Assembly (NCBI GenBank): GCA_016710935.1
Contig: JADJTY010000012.1
Span: 310,001 to 374,000 of the forward strand
From: Chitinophagaceae bacterium
GTDB lineage: Bacteria; Bacteroidota; Bacteroidia; Chitinophagales; Chitinophagaceae
DNA: 64,000 nt
Direction: 5' to 3'
Within the stretch, counting starts at the first letter, position 1. Each line of letters opens with the position of its first letter. The notes beneath the pieces are model-generated. The model was not told the DNA's origin. It saw only the letters and a program-made list of their open reading frames with translations, and did no database searches. A program made the translations under genes and the position numbers. Shown here one piece after another: positions 8,306-17,390 of the stretch.

Positions 8306-9769
8306 TTATTTTTCTAACAACTCAAACATTTCATTCAAAATCTTCTTATCATCAAAATCATATTTCACACCTTTTATATCCTGGTACTTTTCATGTCCCT
8401 TGCCTGCTATTAAAACAATATCATCATTACCAGCCAGGCTCACAGCAGTTTTAATCGCTTCTTTCCTGTCGGCAATAGAGATGACTTTTTTTTTTGCCGC
8501 TGCATTCACACCTGCCTGCATGTCTTTCAAAATTTCCAGCGGGTCTTCGCTTCTTGGATTATCAGAAGTAAGGATCACTTTATCGCTGTACTCACAAGCC
8601 ACTTCTGCCATCACCGGGCGCTTGGTTTTATCCCTGTCGCCACCACAACCAACCACCGTTATTACCTGCTCATTACCCTGTCTTAAATTTTTAATGGTTG
8701 CTAAAACATTTAATAAAGCATCAGGAGTGTGCGCATAGTCAACAATGCCTTTTACTTTTTCCTTTTTACTCACCATATAATCAAATCTTCCTTCTGCTCC
8801 CTCCAGGCTGCTTAGTACCAGCAGCACATTATCTTTTTCTTCTCCCAAACAAACAGCAGTGCCATACACAGCCAGCAAATTGTACGCATTAAATTCACCG
8901 ATCAACCGGAAGTACACTTCCTTTTCATTTACTGTCATATGCAGACCTTCCAGGCTGTTATCCAGGATCTTTCCTTTAAAATCAGCCATGGTTTTAAGGC
9001 TGTAGAAATATTTTTTTGCAGTGGTATTCTGCAACATCACCGCACCACGTTTATCATCTGCATTGCTGATGGCAAAAGCAGTTGAAGGCAGTTTATCAAA
9101 CCATGATTTTTTTACCCTGATGTATTCATCAAATGTTTTATGATAATCCAAATGATCGTGTGTGATATTGCTGAACAATGCTGCAGTAAACTGCAACCCT
9201 GTTATCCTGCCCTGGTGTATGGCATGGCTGCTGCATTCCATAAAAACATAGGCACAGCCTTCATCAGCCATCTGCTTTAATAAAGCATTTATGGTAACTG
9301 CATCAGGCGTAGTATGTGTTGCTTCAATTATCTTTTTACCGATCTGGTTTTGCACAGTGCTGATCAATCCACATGTATAACCCATTGCTGTAAAGAGCTT
9401 CCACAGCAGTGTGGCAATGGTGGTTTTACCATTTGTACCGGTAACACCAACCAGCTTTAATTTCAAAGAAGGTTCGCCATAAAAATTATGGCTCATATAA
9501 CCTGCAGCCTCTGCTGCACTATCAACCTGCACATAAGTAACTGCCTCATTAATTACCGGGGGCAATGCTTCACAAATAATGGCTGTGGCTCCTTTTTCAA
9601 TGGCACTTGTAATAAATCCCTCCCCATCGGTTTTAGTTCCTTTTAGTGCTATAAAACAAGAGGAGCTTTTTACATTACGGGAGTCGATGTGCAACCCATT
9701 TACTTCAATATTGGTATTACCCTTTACAGAGCGAATAGAAACTTTATATAGTATGTCCTGCAGTATCAA
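8306..9769 (-). CDS. murE: UDP-MurNAc-L-Ala-D-Glu--2,6-diaminopimelate ligase MurE
   Basis: 487 residues. ATP loop GVTGTNGKTTIATLL near residue 115, and the DNPRSEDP motif in the C-terminal third. DNPR marks the meso-diaminopimelate-specific enzymes, so this organism probably has a meso-DAP peptidoglycan. The start is a TTG at 9769 that overlaps the ftsI TGA stop (TTGA); no ATG or GTG is available at a sensible position and the following residues (LQDILYKVS) match the usual MurE N-terminus. The overlap suggests translational coupling. Confidence 0.96.
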   Translation of the reverse strand: MILQDILYKVSIRSVKGNTNIEVNGLHIDSRNVKSSSCFIALKGTKTDGEGFITSAIEKGATAIICEALPPVINEAVTYVQVDSAAEAAGYMSHNFYGEPSLKLKLVGVTGTNGKTTIATLLWKLFTAMGYTCGLISTVQNQIGKKIIEATHTTPDAVTINALLKQMADEGCAYVFMECSSHAIHQGRITGLQFTAALFSNITHDHLDYHKTFDEYIRVKKSWFDKLPSTAFAISNADDKRGAVMLQNTTAKKYFYSLKTMADFKGKILDNSLEGLHMTVNEKEVYFRLIGEFNAYNLLAVYGTAVCLGEEKDNVLLVLSSLEGAEGRFDYMVSKKEKVKGIVDYAHTPDALLNVLATIKNLRQGNEQVITVVGCGGDRDKTKRPVMAEVACEYSDKVILTSDNPRSEDPLEILKDMQAGVNAAAKKKVISIADRKEAIKTAVSLAGNDDIVLIAGKGHEKYQDIKGVKYDFDDKKILNEMFELLEK

Positions 9770-11889
9770 TTCAGTATTAAAGCGATGTTTTGGTTTTTAT
9801 TAAAATTAGTTCCCACTACCAGGGACTGGTTCAGTACCCTGCCCCTTCCGGTAGCGGTAACCTTCAGTCCCATATTTTCCAATAAATACACCGCATCTTT
9901 CAAACCCATTCCGACAACGTTAGGGGTTACAGAACCGGATGTTGAATTTGAAACAGACGGTGTATTTAGTATTCCTGCATTATTTTTTATTTGTGCTGAT
10001 CTCCAGTAGCCCGAAGTGCCCGAATCAGTATAAGAAAGATTTAAGGAAGTGAAGATTGAACTCAGTTCGTTTTTCATTCCAAAATAATTATACAGGTTAC
10101 TATCGGGTTTATTTTCTGTTATATATTTTTTTGTGCTGAGGTAGCTTCCGTAAAGCCGGTCACTGATCTCTTTAAATACGGTACCCGATACATCGGCGCC
10201 ATAGATCTTTTTTGATTCTCTGCTGTTCTGAATAACAACAGCCACTGTATATTTAGGCTGGCCGGCCGGAAAATATCCGATGAAAGAAGCCTGGTAAATT
10301 TTATTACCCTTATTGTATCCCCTGTTATCAAGAGCTGTAACCGCAGTGCCGGTTTTACCTGCGATCTGGTATGCCGAATCTCTGATGCTTCTTGCTGTAC
10401 CGTGTTCACCCTCAACTACAGCCAACAAACATTCCTTAAGCTGCGCAATCGTTTCATCGCTGCAGATCTTTTCAACCAGTACTTCCGGCTTCATCGTTTT
10501 CACCTCTACACCATATTGTTTTATTGCACTTACCAGGTAAGGTTTCATCATTTTTCCGTTGTTGGCAACTGCATTGTATAACATCAGCATGTGCAGAGGT
10601 GTAACCAGTTCTTCGTAACCATGCGCCATGTAGGGAATGGTGGTATTGGCCCAGCTACGGTTTGTAGGTTTTTTTATAGTTGGCTTACCGGATGAAGCAG
10701 TGATATCAATTCCGGTAAGCGTATCCAACCTGTAACGGTGCAAATGATCAATAAATTTTGAAGGCTGCCCATGATAATACTGATCTGCCAGTTTTGCAAA
10801 TGCCACATTACTGCTTCGTTCAAAAGCATCTTTTACAGTTAATGCTCCGTAACCTAAATGAGAATCCCTGATGGTTAATCCATAAAAGTTTTTCTTTCCC
10901 CCTTCACAATCAACAATCGAATTCATGGTCACATATTTATCTTCCATCAAACTCATCAGTGTTGCCAGTTTAAATATGGAGCCCGGTTCCGTTGCTTTAC
11001 CGATACCATAATTCAGGTCTTCGGTATAAGTACCATCCGGTTGTTTTCCAAGATTGGCTATCGCTTTTATTTTACCGGTTGCAGTTTCCATAACAATGGC
11101 AGTGCCATGCAATGAATTGTTGCCCACCATCATGCGCATTAAAGCAGATTCGGTAACATCCTGTATATAAGTATCCAATGTGGAGATAACATCTTTTCCG
11201 TTTTCGGGATCTACTTCCATCCCATCAACAGGCATATAAGCACCAGCCATATACCTTACCAGTTGTTGCCCGGTTTTGCCTTTGAGTAAACTGTCGTATC
11301 GCTGTTCCAGTCCTACATTTGCAGCATTGTCTCTGGATAAGCCGATAGTGCGGTTTGCCAGTAAAACATAGGGGTTAATGCGTTTATCTTTTGCAATAAC
11401 GATAAAGCCGCTTTTATTTTTACCCAGCTTCACCAGCGGAAAATCACGCAGTTCTTTATACTGTACAAATGATATCTTCTTTTTAAGCAGATAATACCTG
11501 TCTTTATTTTTGTAAGCCAGTTTCATTTCCTTCTGGTACTCCTGGGCTGTTTTATCATTAAATAAATTTGAAAGGCAGATGCTCAGTGTATCAATATTAT
11601 TCCTGAATTTTTCGCCATCCTTTGCCCGTAAACCTTCGGCTCCAAAATCCACATACACATCAAACACCGGAACTGAAGTGCTCAGCATATTTCCGTCTTC
11701 GCTGTAAATAGTACCTCTCTCAGCTTGTACCGGTAAATATTTTAAGTGCAGGTTGTTATCCATTTTTGTCCAGAAATCGCCTTGTACCTGTTGTATATAA
11801 AAAGCCTTTCCAATCACAGCCACGCCAAGAATAACTATTCCCAGGAAACTGAGATAAACCCTCCACAGTATGTCTTTTTTTACGTCCAA
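9766..11889 (-). CDS. ftsI: Penicillin-binding protein FtsI (PBP2b/PBP3 type) with PASTA domain
   Basis: 707 residues, septal transpeptidase. One N-terminal membrane segment (about 11-31), a PBP dimerisation domain, then the transpeptidase with the three active-site motifs: EPGSIFKLA (SxxK, catalytic Ser), SSN in FERSSNVAFAKLA, and AGKTGTA (KTG). A C-terminal PASTA domain (TPNVVGMGLKDAVYLLENMG onward) is present, as in many Bacteroidota FtsI. It lies between the ftsL-like gene and murE, the normal dcw position. Confidence 0.96.
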   Translation of the reverse strand: MDVKKDILWRVYLSFLGIVILGVAVIGKAFYIQQVQGDFWTKMDNNLHLKYLPVQAERGTIYSEDGNMLSTSVPVFDVYVDFGAEGLRAKDGEKFRNNIDTLSICLSNLFNDKTAQEYQKEMKLAYKNKDRYYLLKKKISFVQYKELRDFPLVKLGKNKSGFIVIAKDKRINPYVLLANRTIGLSRDNAANVGLEQRYDSLLKGKTGQQLVRYMAGAYMPVDGMEVDPENGKDVISTLDTYIQDVTESALMRMMVGNNSLHGTAIVMETATGKIKAIANLGKQPDGTYTEDLNYGIGKATEPGSIFKLATLMSLMEDKYVTMNSIVDCEGGKKNFYGLTIRDSHLGYGALTVKDAFERSSNVAFAKLADQYYHGQPSKFIDHLHRYRLDTLTGIDITASSGKPTIKKPTNRSWANTTIPYMAHGYEELVTPLHMLMLYNAVANNGKMMKPYLVSAIKQYGVEVKTMKPEVLVEKICSDETIAQLKECLLAVVEGEHGTARSIRDSAYQIAGKTGTAVTALDNRGYNKGNKIYQASFIGYFPAGQPKYTVAVVIQNSRESKKIYGADVSGTVFKEISDRLYGSYLSTKKYITENKPDSNLYNYFGMKNELSSIFTSLNLSYTDSGTSGYWRSAQIKNNAGILNTPSVSNSTSGSVTPNVVGMGLKDAVYLLENMGLKVTATGRGRVLNQSLVVGTNFNKNQNIALILN

Positions 11890-11910
11890 TTTCTATGTTG
11901 CTTTTTACGT

Positions 11911-12246
11911 TTACTTTTCTCCCAGCAAAACCGGCGGTTCTGTCATTTCTTTCAAGCCCAGTGGCTCTACCACTTTTATCAGTTCACTAGCTTTGCTCCG
12001 GAATATCACATCGCTTTTAATCGTTTTGTATTCGTATTCCAGTTCTTTTATTTTTTTTTCGGTTGTGTTAATTCTTAAGATCAGCTTATCGGTATAGTGC
12101 CCGTTATATATATATAGTACTGCCAGTGCGGTTAAAAACAAAAAGAAAGGAATATTCCTTACCACCCATTTATGGCTGATGAGCTTCTTCCAGTCAAACT
12201 TCTGACCGGGTGCCTGCTGTTCCTTTATTTCATTTTCTATTGCCAT
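11911..12246 (-). CDS. FtsL-like small division protein
   Basis: 111 residues: hydrophilic N-terminus with a WKKLISHKWVVRN stretch, one membrane segment (about residues 34-50), then a predicted coiled coil rich in Lys/Glu (TTEKKIKELEYEYKTIKSD) and a short tail. This topology and the place between rsmH and ftsI are those of FtsL, which works with FtsB and FtsQ in the divisome. FtsL sequences are poorly conserved, so position and topology carry the call. Confidence 0.8.
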   Translation of the reverse strand: MAIENEIKEQQAPGQKFDWKKLISHKWVVRNIPFFLFLTALAVLYIYNGHYTDKLILRINTTEKKIKELEYEYKTIKSDVIFRSKASELIKVVEPLGLKEMTEPPVLLGEK

Positions 12247-12275
12247 GAATTTTTTATATGCTGATCTTTAAACTT

Positions 12276-13196
12276 TTACTTCATTTCTGCGACTCTCAAT
12301 TTTGCACTGCGTGATCTGGTATTTTCTTTCAATTCTTTTTCTGTTGCGGTAAGTGGTTTTTTGGTGATCACTTTCAGTGGATTTTCAAAACGATGGCCAT
12401 ACACATCATCAATAGCTGTATCCTCAAATGTGCCATCCCTGAAAAAATTCTTTACGATCCTGTCTTCCTGCGAATGAAAGGTGATGATTGCGATCCTGCC
12501 TCCCGGCTTTAATACAGACAGGCTTTGCTGCAACAGTTCTTTCAATGCGCCCAGTTCATCATTCACTTCAATCCGTAGTGCCTGAAAAACCTGTGCAAAA
12601 TATTTTTGTGGATTTCCTTTTACTACTGCATGCACTGCAGTTTTAAATTCGTTGATGGTTCTGATGGGAGCAAGCATTCTTTGCGATACAATTGTTTTTG
12701 CCAGTGTTTTTGAGTTGGTTACTTCGCCATACTGCTCAAACATTTTGTGCAACTGTAATTCTGAGAAGTTTTTAAGTATATCTGCGGCCGTAAGTAGCTG
12801 GCGCTGATCCATACGCATATCCAGTGCTGCATCAAAGCGGATGGAGAAACCCCGTTCTGCTTCATCAAACTGGTGACTGGAAACGCCGAGGTCGGCAAGG
12901 ATACCATCAACCTTTGCGGCTTTATGCAATCGCAAAAAACGTTGCAGGTGCCTGAAATTTTGAGGGACAAAAATTACCCGCTCATCATTTGGAAGACCTG
13001 CCTGTCCGGTAGGCAGGTTTTTCCTGGCATCCTCATCCTGGTCAAATACGATCAGTTTTCCATTTCCATTCAATTGTTGCAAAATGGCTTTGCTGTGTCC
13101 ACCTCCGCCAAATGTGCAGTCAACATAAATTCCGCCGGGCCAAATATCCAGTCCTTCAATACATTCCTGTAATAAGACGGGAGTGTGATACTGCAT
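12276..13196 (-). CDS. rsmH: 16S rRNA (cytosine-1402-N4) methyltransferase RsmH (MraW)
   Basis: About 306 residues from MQYHTPVLL, the conserved N-terminus; an in-frame ATG at 13262 would add 22 poorly conserved residues. SAM-binding motif DCTFGGGGHSKAIL, then LADLGVSSHQFD and FHSQEDRIVK, all typical of RsmH. Odd feature: residues LPTGQAGLP between motif I and the next strand are encoded by a palindromic repeat (12996-13018), apparently an in-frame insertion into a surface loop. Second gene of the dcw operon. Confidence 0.96.
   Translation of the reverse strand: MQYHTPVLLQECIEGLDIWPGGIYVDCTFGGGGHSKAILQQLNGNGKLIVFDQDEDARKNLPTGQAGLPNDERVIFVPQNFRHLQRFLRLHKAAKVDGILADLGVSSHQFDEAERGFSIRFDAALDMRMDQRQLLTAADILKNFSELQLHKMFEQYGEVTNSKTLAKTIVSQRMLAPIRTINEFKTAVHAVVKGNPQKYFAQVFQALRIEVNDELGALKELLQQSLSVLKPGGRIAIITFHSQEDRIVKNFFRDGTFEDTAIDDVYGHRFENPLKVITKKPLTATEKELKENTRSRSAKLRVAEMK
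12996..13018. repeat. Palindromic repeat (family D) inside rsmH
   Basis: The arms ACCTGCCT (12996-13003) and AGGCAGGT (13011-13018) surround a 7-base centre. A related copy lies between two convergent genes at 26413-26430. It is read in frame as TGQAG-like residues. Confidence 0.8.
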
Positions 13197-13278
13197 TGCC
13201 TCAGGGTTTAATTGTTTAATTGATGGTTTACTTTCGGAACGTTTAGGGTTCATACTAACCATTTAACAATTAAACATT

Positions 13279-13743
13279 TTAGCCATTTGGATTTGCGTTT
13301 TTATTCATCACTTCATTTGCCAGATCGCTGAATGATTGTGGTGTAAAAGTTTCAAAGAACTGCTTATACTTACTTTTGTCCCAGATCTCAATTTTGTTAA
13401 CCGCCGAAACCAACACAATGTCCTTATCAAGCCCTGCATGTTCGGTGAGGTTTTTGGGTACCAGCAACCTGCCCGCAGAATCCAGCTCCAGTTGTGTGGC
13501 CCCGTTTAAAAAATACCGCCTGAATTCTCTTACCTTAGGGTCAAAATCATTCAGTTTGCTGATATCAGAAAAAATAGGTTCCCAGCTTTGTTGGGGGTAT
13601 AATGTGAGGCATTTTTCAAAACCCCTGTTGATGATAAAATGCGTTGCACCTTCTTCCGGCAGCTGCTTTTTAAAGCCGGCCGGTAAAAGAAAGCGCCCTT
13701 TAGCATCTAAAGTGGCCTCATATTCACCGAGGAAACCTATCAT
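13279..13743 (-). CDS. mraZ: Transcriptional regulator MraZ
   Basis: 154 residues with two SpoVT/AbrB-like MraZ repeats: FLGEYEATLDAKGRFLLPAGF at the N-terminus and ATQLELDSAGRLLVPKNL in the second half. In E. coli MraZ represses the dcw operon by binding direct repeats of TGGG in the leader. First gene of the dcw cluster here; a matching box array lies 34 bases upstream of its start. Confidence 0.96.
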   Translation of the reverse strand: MIGFLGEYEATLDAKGRFLLPAGFKKQLPEEGATHFIINRGFEKCLTLYPQQSWEPIFSDISKLNDFDPKVREFRRYFLNGATQLELDSAGRLLVPKNLTEHAGLDKDIVLVSAVNKIEIWDKSKYKQFFETFTPQSFSDLANEVMNKNANPNG

Positions 13744-13776
13744 TTTCAGGTATTTAGTGCATTAATTAACCTATAC

Positions 13777-13802
13777 TCCCACAAAATAACACTTTTTCCC
13801 AC
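13777..13802 (-). promoter_or_regulatory. Candidate MraZ operator (three boxes at 10-base spacing)
   Basis: On the minus strand the site reads GTGGGA, AAAA, GTGTTA, TTTT, GTGGGA. The outer boxes are identical and the middle box is degenerate. The 10-base period and the TGGGA core match the known MraZ operator design (TGGGA boxes separated by 5 bases). It lies 34-59 bases upstream of the mraZ start. Seen: boxes and spacing. Inferred: binding and autorepression of the dcw operon. Confidence 0.7.
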
Positions 13803-14241
13803 TTTATAATCAATTTTTGGGTAAAGTTTTTTATCCACAAGCCTCTATTGCATAACAGGTACACTTATTAGCTTAAAAAGCAGGTATTTGATGTGGATTG
13901 AGTGTGGAAAGATGTGTATTACTGTGGACAGGAGAATATTTCTTCCCAAAAAGATCAAGTTATGGGAGATTTAGGTTCTTTCGAAACACTTTAATTCAAA
14001 AAGTTAAGCATTAAAAACAAATAAAAGTTTTGGTAACGGATTCCTTATGTAGCGTTGATGATGCGGATATCCAGTAAAAATTGCCAGAGAAAAGAAAAGA
14101 GATCGATCATGGTTACGGATTATCGGAAAACATTATCCGGGTATTGGCAACGTAAATTAACCTGATTGATATTAAACTTCGATGTAGTAAGGAATGATGT
14201 AGTGGACTTAAACGGGTAGTACCTGTTGCCAAAAGATGCTA
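13803..14241. other. Non-coding stretch upstream of mraZ with DnaA-box-like sequences
   Basis: No gene is supported in these 439 bases. A perfect TTATCCACA, the consensus DnaA box, lies at 13831-13839. Three relaxed matches on the opposite orientation follow: TGTGGATTG (13892), TGTGGAAAG (13903) and TGTGGACAG (13923). The rest is A/T-rich without recognisable motifs. It could be a DnaA-responsive control region for the dcw operon; no dnaA or other origin marker is nearby. Confidence 0.4.
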
Positions 14242-15564
14242 TTATTTAGGCAACGGAAGTGAAATGGTAAAACTGCTGCCCTTACCCAAAACACTTTCTG
14301 CTTTGATGGTTCCATGATGCGCATCGATCATGGTTTTCACATAGCTTAATCCCAATCCAAATCCTTTAACGTTGTGTACATTGCCCGTATGCGCCCGGTA
14401 GAATTTTTCAAAAATACGGTGCAGGGTTTCTTTATTCATACCTATACCGTTATCCTCAATTTTTATTTTAAGATGATTGCCCGCATTCTTTGTACTGAGT
14501 TTAATGTGCAGATTATCTTTTGAATATTTTACGGCATTATCCAACAGGTTATTGATCACATTGGTGAAGTGAACTTCATCTGCCAGGATCAGGTCATTTT
14601 CAGCTTCCAGTTCAACATCTATCTTGCCTCCTTTTTCTTCAACCTGTAAATTAATATTGTTTAAAACATTCACAATGATGTCGTGCGCCAATAATCTTTT
14701 CATGTTCAGCTGTACTTCATTCTTATCCAGCAAAGCAGCCTGCAGTATGGTTTCCACCTGCTTATTCATTCTTTTATTTTCTTCTTTTATAATACCCGTA
14801 AAGTAATCTGATTTTTCTTTATTACCGGCTACTTTGTCATTCTTTAAAGCATCAACAGCAAGCGATATGGTTGCCAATGGTGTTTTAAATTCATGCGTCA
14901 TATTATTGATAAAATCTGATTTTATCTCACTCAGTTTTTTCTGTTTTAATAAGGTTCGTACCGTTATAAAAAAGGCAGTGGTGATAATAATTGTAAACAG
15001 AATAGCCCCCAAAATAAACCATATCATTTCTTTCCAGATAAGCCCTTTTTGATGCGGAACAATTATTGAAAGAAATTCTTCGCTTACCAGGTTTTCAAAA
15101 CTACTGCCACTTGCCGGTTCCAATGGTAATACATGATTTAAATTATTGGCAGAGTCAAGGTAATATTTATAAAAATTATCGCTATACACCTGGTCTCCGT
15201 TAATTGCATTTACACTTACATTAAATTCGAAGGGGTAATCTTTAAGATTAAATTTATTGAAGCCCATCCTGATGATATCGGATATTTCATCTTTGGAAAA
15301 ACGTTTAATGACAGATGGCTTAAAATACTGCATTTGTAATTTATCACCGGGAAAAAGCAGGTCACTTTTTCGGGTGAGTGGCATTAAAGCATTACGCTCC
15401 TGTGTTAATATGGTAGCAGCAAAATACTGGGCACTAACGATATTATCTTCAACCTGCTTATCCTTGATATCCTTGGCGCTTTTTATCCACATATATTGAA
15501 AAAAAATCAATCCCAGCAAAGAGAACAGAATTAAAATGGTTATAACCGGAAAAATTTTTTTCAT
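14242..15564 (-). CDS. Sensor histidine kinase (orphan)
   Basis: 440 residues. Membrane segments at about 5-25 and 181-202 bracket an extracytoplasmic sensor region without a recognised domain. Then HisKA with the phospho-acceptor His224 in NNMTHEFKTPLA, and HATPase_c with NNLLDNAVKYS (N box), IEDNGIGMN (G1), FEKFYRAH (F box) and GFGLGLSYV (G2). All catalytic motifs are intact. Unusually, no response regulator gene flanks it: downstream is non-coding DNA and upstream is divergent yqgE. A -7 box lies five bases before the ATG, implying a leaderless mRNA. Confidence 0.93.
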   Translation of the reverse strand: MKKIFPVITILILFSLLGLIFFQYMWIKSAKDIKDKQVEDNIVSAQYFAATILTQERNALMPLTRKSDLLFPGDKLQMQYFKPSVIKRFSKDEISDIIRMGFNKFNLKDYPFEFNVSVNAINGDQVYSDNFYKYYLDSANNLNHVLPLEPASGSSFENLVSEEFLSIIVPHQKGLIWKEMIWFILGAILFTIIITTAFFITVRTLLKQKKLSEIKSDFINNMTHEFKTPLATISLAVDALKNDKVAGNKEKSDYFTGIIKEENKRMNKQVETILQAALLDKNEVQLNMKRLLAHDIIVNVLNNINLQVEEKGGKIDVELEAENDLILADEVHFTNVINNLLDNAVKYSKDNLHIKLSTKNAGNHLKIKIEDNGIGMNKETLHRIFEKFYRAHTGNVHNVKGFGLGLSYVKTMIDAHHGTIKAESVLGKGSSFTISLPLPK

Positions 15565-15569
15565 GCCTG

Positions 15570-15577
15570 TAAAGGTA
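15570..15577 (-). promoter_or_regulatory. Bacteroidota -7 box TACCTTTA before the histidine kinase
   Basis: TACCTTTA is one base from TAnnTTTG. Five bases separate it from the ATG at 15564, so transcription would start at or near the A of the start codon. No clear -33 TTTG was seen. Confidence 0.5.
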
Positions 15578-15700
15578 AATCAGTATGAGCCTGTAATATA
15601 ATTTAAAACCGCTAATCTTTAAATTTAACTAAGGTTTAGATTTTTAAAGAAAAACACAGGCGGTAATGGTTTATTTGCAATTAAATATTACTTTAGAAAT

Positions 15701-16252
15701 ATGATTGAACCTGCTGCAGGCATATTATTGATCGCTGATCCGTTTTTAAAAGATCCAAATTTTTTGCGGACAGTTGTGCTTTTGTGTGAACACCAGGAAG
15801 CCGGCAGTTTTGGTTTTGTATTAAATAAACAGATTGAGCAAGCCCTGGATGAACTGATCAGTGACCTGGAAGGACATCCTTTGCCTGTATATTATGGCGG
15901 GCCGGTGCAAATGGATACCATCCATTTTCTGCATCAATACCCCGATCTGATTCCGGAATCGGTTAAGGTAAGTGACAATATTTTTTGGGGAGGTAATTTT
16001 GAAACAGTAACTGCCTTACTAAAAAGCAAAAGTATTGACCCAGATAAAATTAAATTCTTTGTTGGCTACAGCGGCTGGGGCGATGGGCAGCTCAGCGATG
16101 AACTAACAGAAAAAAGCTGGCTTACTGTACAGGCAACCCGCGAGCTGGTTTTTAATACCGGTTTTGATGAAATATGGAAGAACAGTCTGAAGACCTTAGG
16201 TGGCGAATATGAAAGAATGATCCATTATCCTATTGACCCGCAGCTGAATTAG
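15701..16252 (+). CDS. YqgE/AlgH family protein
   Basis: 183 residues, the usual size of this family. N-terminus GILLIADPFLKDPNFLRTVV and LLCEHQEAGSFGFVLNK match the UPF0301/YqgE signature; the central YYGGPVQMDTIHFLH and FVGYSGWGDGQL follow. Members are cytoplasmic; the biochemical role is unsettled (AlgH was linked to alginate control in Pseudomonas). Divergent from the histidine kinase; a TACTTTAG stretch just before the ATG may be its -7 box. Confidence 0.92.
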   Translation: MIEPAAGILLIADPFLKDPNFLRTVVLLCEHQEAGSFGFVLNKQIEQALDELISDLEGHPLPVYYGGPVQMDTIHFLHQYPDLIPESVKVSDNIFWGGNFETVTALLKSKSIDPDKIKFFVGYSGWGDGQLSDELTEKSWLTVQATRELVFNTGFDEIWKNSLKTLGGEYERMIHYPIDPQLN

Positions 16253-16382
16253 AAATGTAAGCTGTCAATCGTGAGCCGTTAAAAAATGCAGGTTTCTTTT
16301 ATTTAGCAGACTCCATACTGACGATTCACGCCTCACCATTCACGACTTTTTAGTTATCTTACCCTTTAAAATCATTTACTAA

Positions 16383-17345
16383 TTGCTGTATTCAATTGTA
16401 AAAATCATTGCCAGGCTTGCCTTACCCATTTATTGCAGAAACCTGGCAATTAACAGGAAGGAACTTTTAAAACATAAAGGCCCGTTACTGCTTGCGGTAA
16501 ACCATCCCAATTCTTTTTTAGATGCCATTATACTTTGTACCTTATTTGATGGCACGGTTTATTCATTGGCAAGAGGAGATGCATTTAAAAATAAAACAGC
16601 AGGAAAAATATTATCACTGTTTAAAATGTTTCCGGTGTACCGTGTAAGCGAGGGTGTAGAGAATATGGACGAAAATTATAAAACCTTTGACCTGTGTAAA
16701 AATATTTTCAAACAAAACGGCATTGTTTTAATATTCAGTGAAGGCCGGTGTGTTAATGAATGGCATTTACGGGCATTAAAGAAAGGCACGGCCCGCCTGG
16801 CTATCAGCAGTTGGGAAGATGGAATAGACCTGGAAGTTTTACCGGTGGCCATTAATTACAGCTCCTTTAAAAAGTTTGGTAAAAACATCAACATGTTTTT
16901 TAGTGATGTGATCACCAAAGAACATGTTGACTATACAAACACACATGGTAATGCCATCAAACAGTTTAATGACACTTTAAAAACACAGCTCAGCAAACAT
17001 GTTTTTGAAATTGAAACCGGCGATAAAGCAGCACTGCATAAAGCTTTCTATGTACATCAACCTGCTGCAAAAAAGATATTACTCTTTTTTCCGGCACTGA
17101 TTGGTGTATTGGTGCATGCACCTTTGTATTATTTTACCAAATGGCTGGGCGATCATTTAATAAAAGAAGATGGGCATGAAGATTCCAAATTGATCGCATT
17201 CCTTTTTATTTTCTATCCTGTTTTTCTTATTATAGTCAGCACCATATTGTATTTGCTTACACACAACTGGCTTTCATTTTTAAGCCTGCTGGTATTCCCA
17301 TTTACGGCCTGGGCTTTTGTGCAGTTAAAAAAGCAGTTGGATTAA
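16383..17345 (+). CDS. 1-acyl-sn-glycerol-3-phosphate acyltransferase-like protein (PlsC fold)
   Basis: 320 residues. Acyltransferase block I appears as LLAVNHPNSFLDAI, an NHxxxxD-type variant (NHPNSFLD), followed by RGDAF and the substrate block FSEGRCVNEW. Two membrane segments near the C-terminus (about 225-245 and 262-310) anchor it. It probably acylates a lysophospholipid or related lipid at the inner membrane; the exact substrate is unknown. The start is a TTG at 16383, since no ATG precedes the conserved region. Confidence 0.85.
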   Translation: MLYSIVKIIARLALPIYCRNLAINRKELLKHKGPLLLAVNHPNSFLDAIILCTLFDGTVYSLARGDAFKNKTAGKILSLFKMFPVYRVSEGVENMDENYKTFDLCKNIFKQNGIVLIFSEGRCVNEWHLRALKKGTARLAISSWEDGIDLEVLPVAINYSSFKKFGKNINMFFSDVITKEHVDYTNTHGNAIKQFNDTLKTQLSKHVFEIETGDKAALHKAFYVHQPAAKKILLFFPALIGVLVHAPLYYFTKWLGDHLIKEDGHEDSKLIAFLFIFYPVFLIIVSTILYLLTHNWLSFLSLLVFPFTAWAFVQLKKQLD

Positions 17346-17390
17346 AACCTGCAGTAATGATTCAGGCCGCTGTGAGCGTCCCGACTCATG

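Noticed and set aside
13803..14241. Chromosomal replication origin
   Set aside because: Only one perfect DnaA box, no dnaA, no clear unwinding element, and no skew calculation possible here; kept only as a weak finding.
16253..16382. GACTCACGAC-like words between yqgE and the acyltransferase gene, also near 58740-58800
   Set aside because: Low-complexity intergenic text with no consistent structure; only noted as background repeats.
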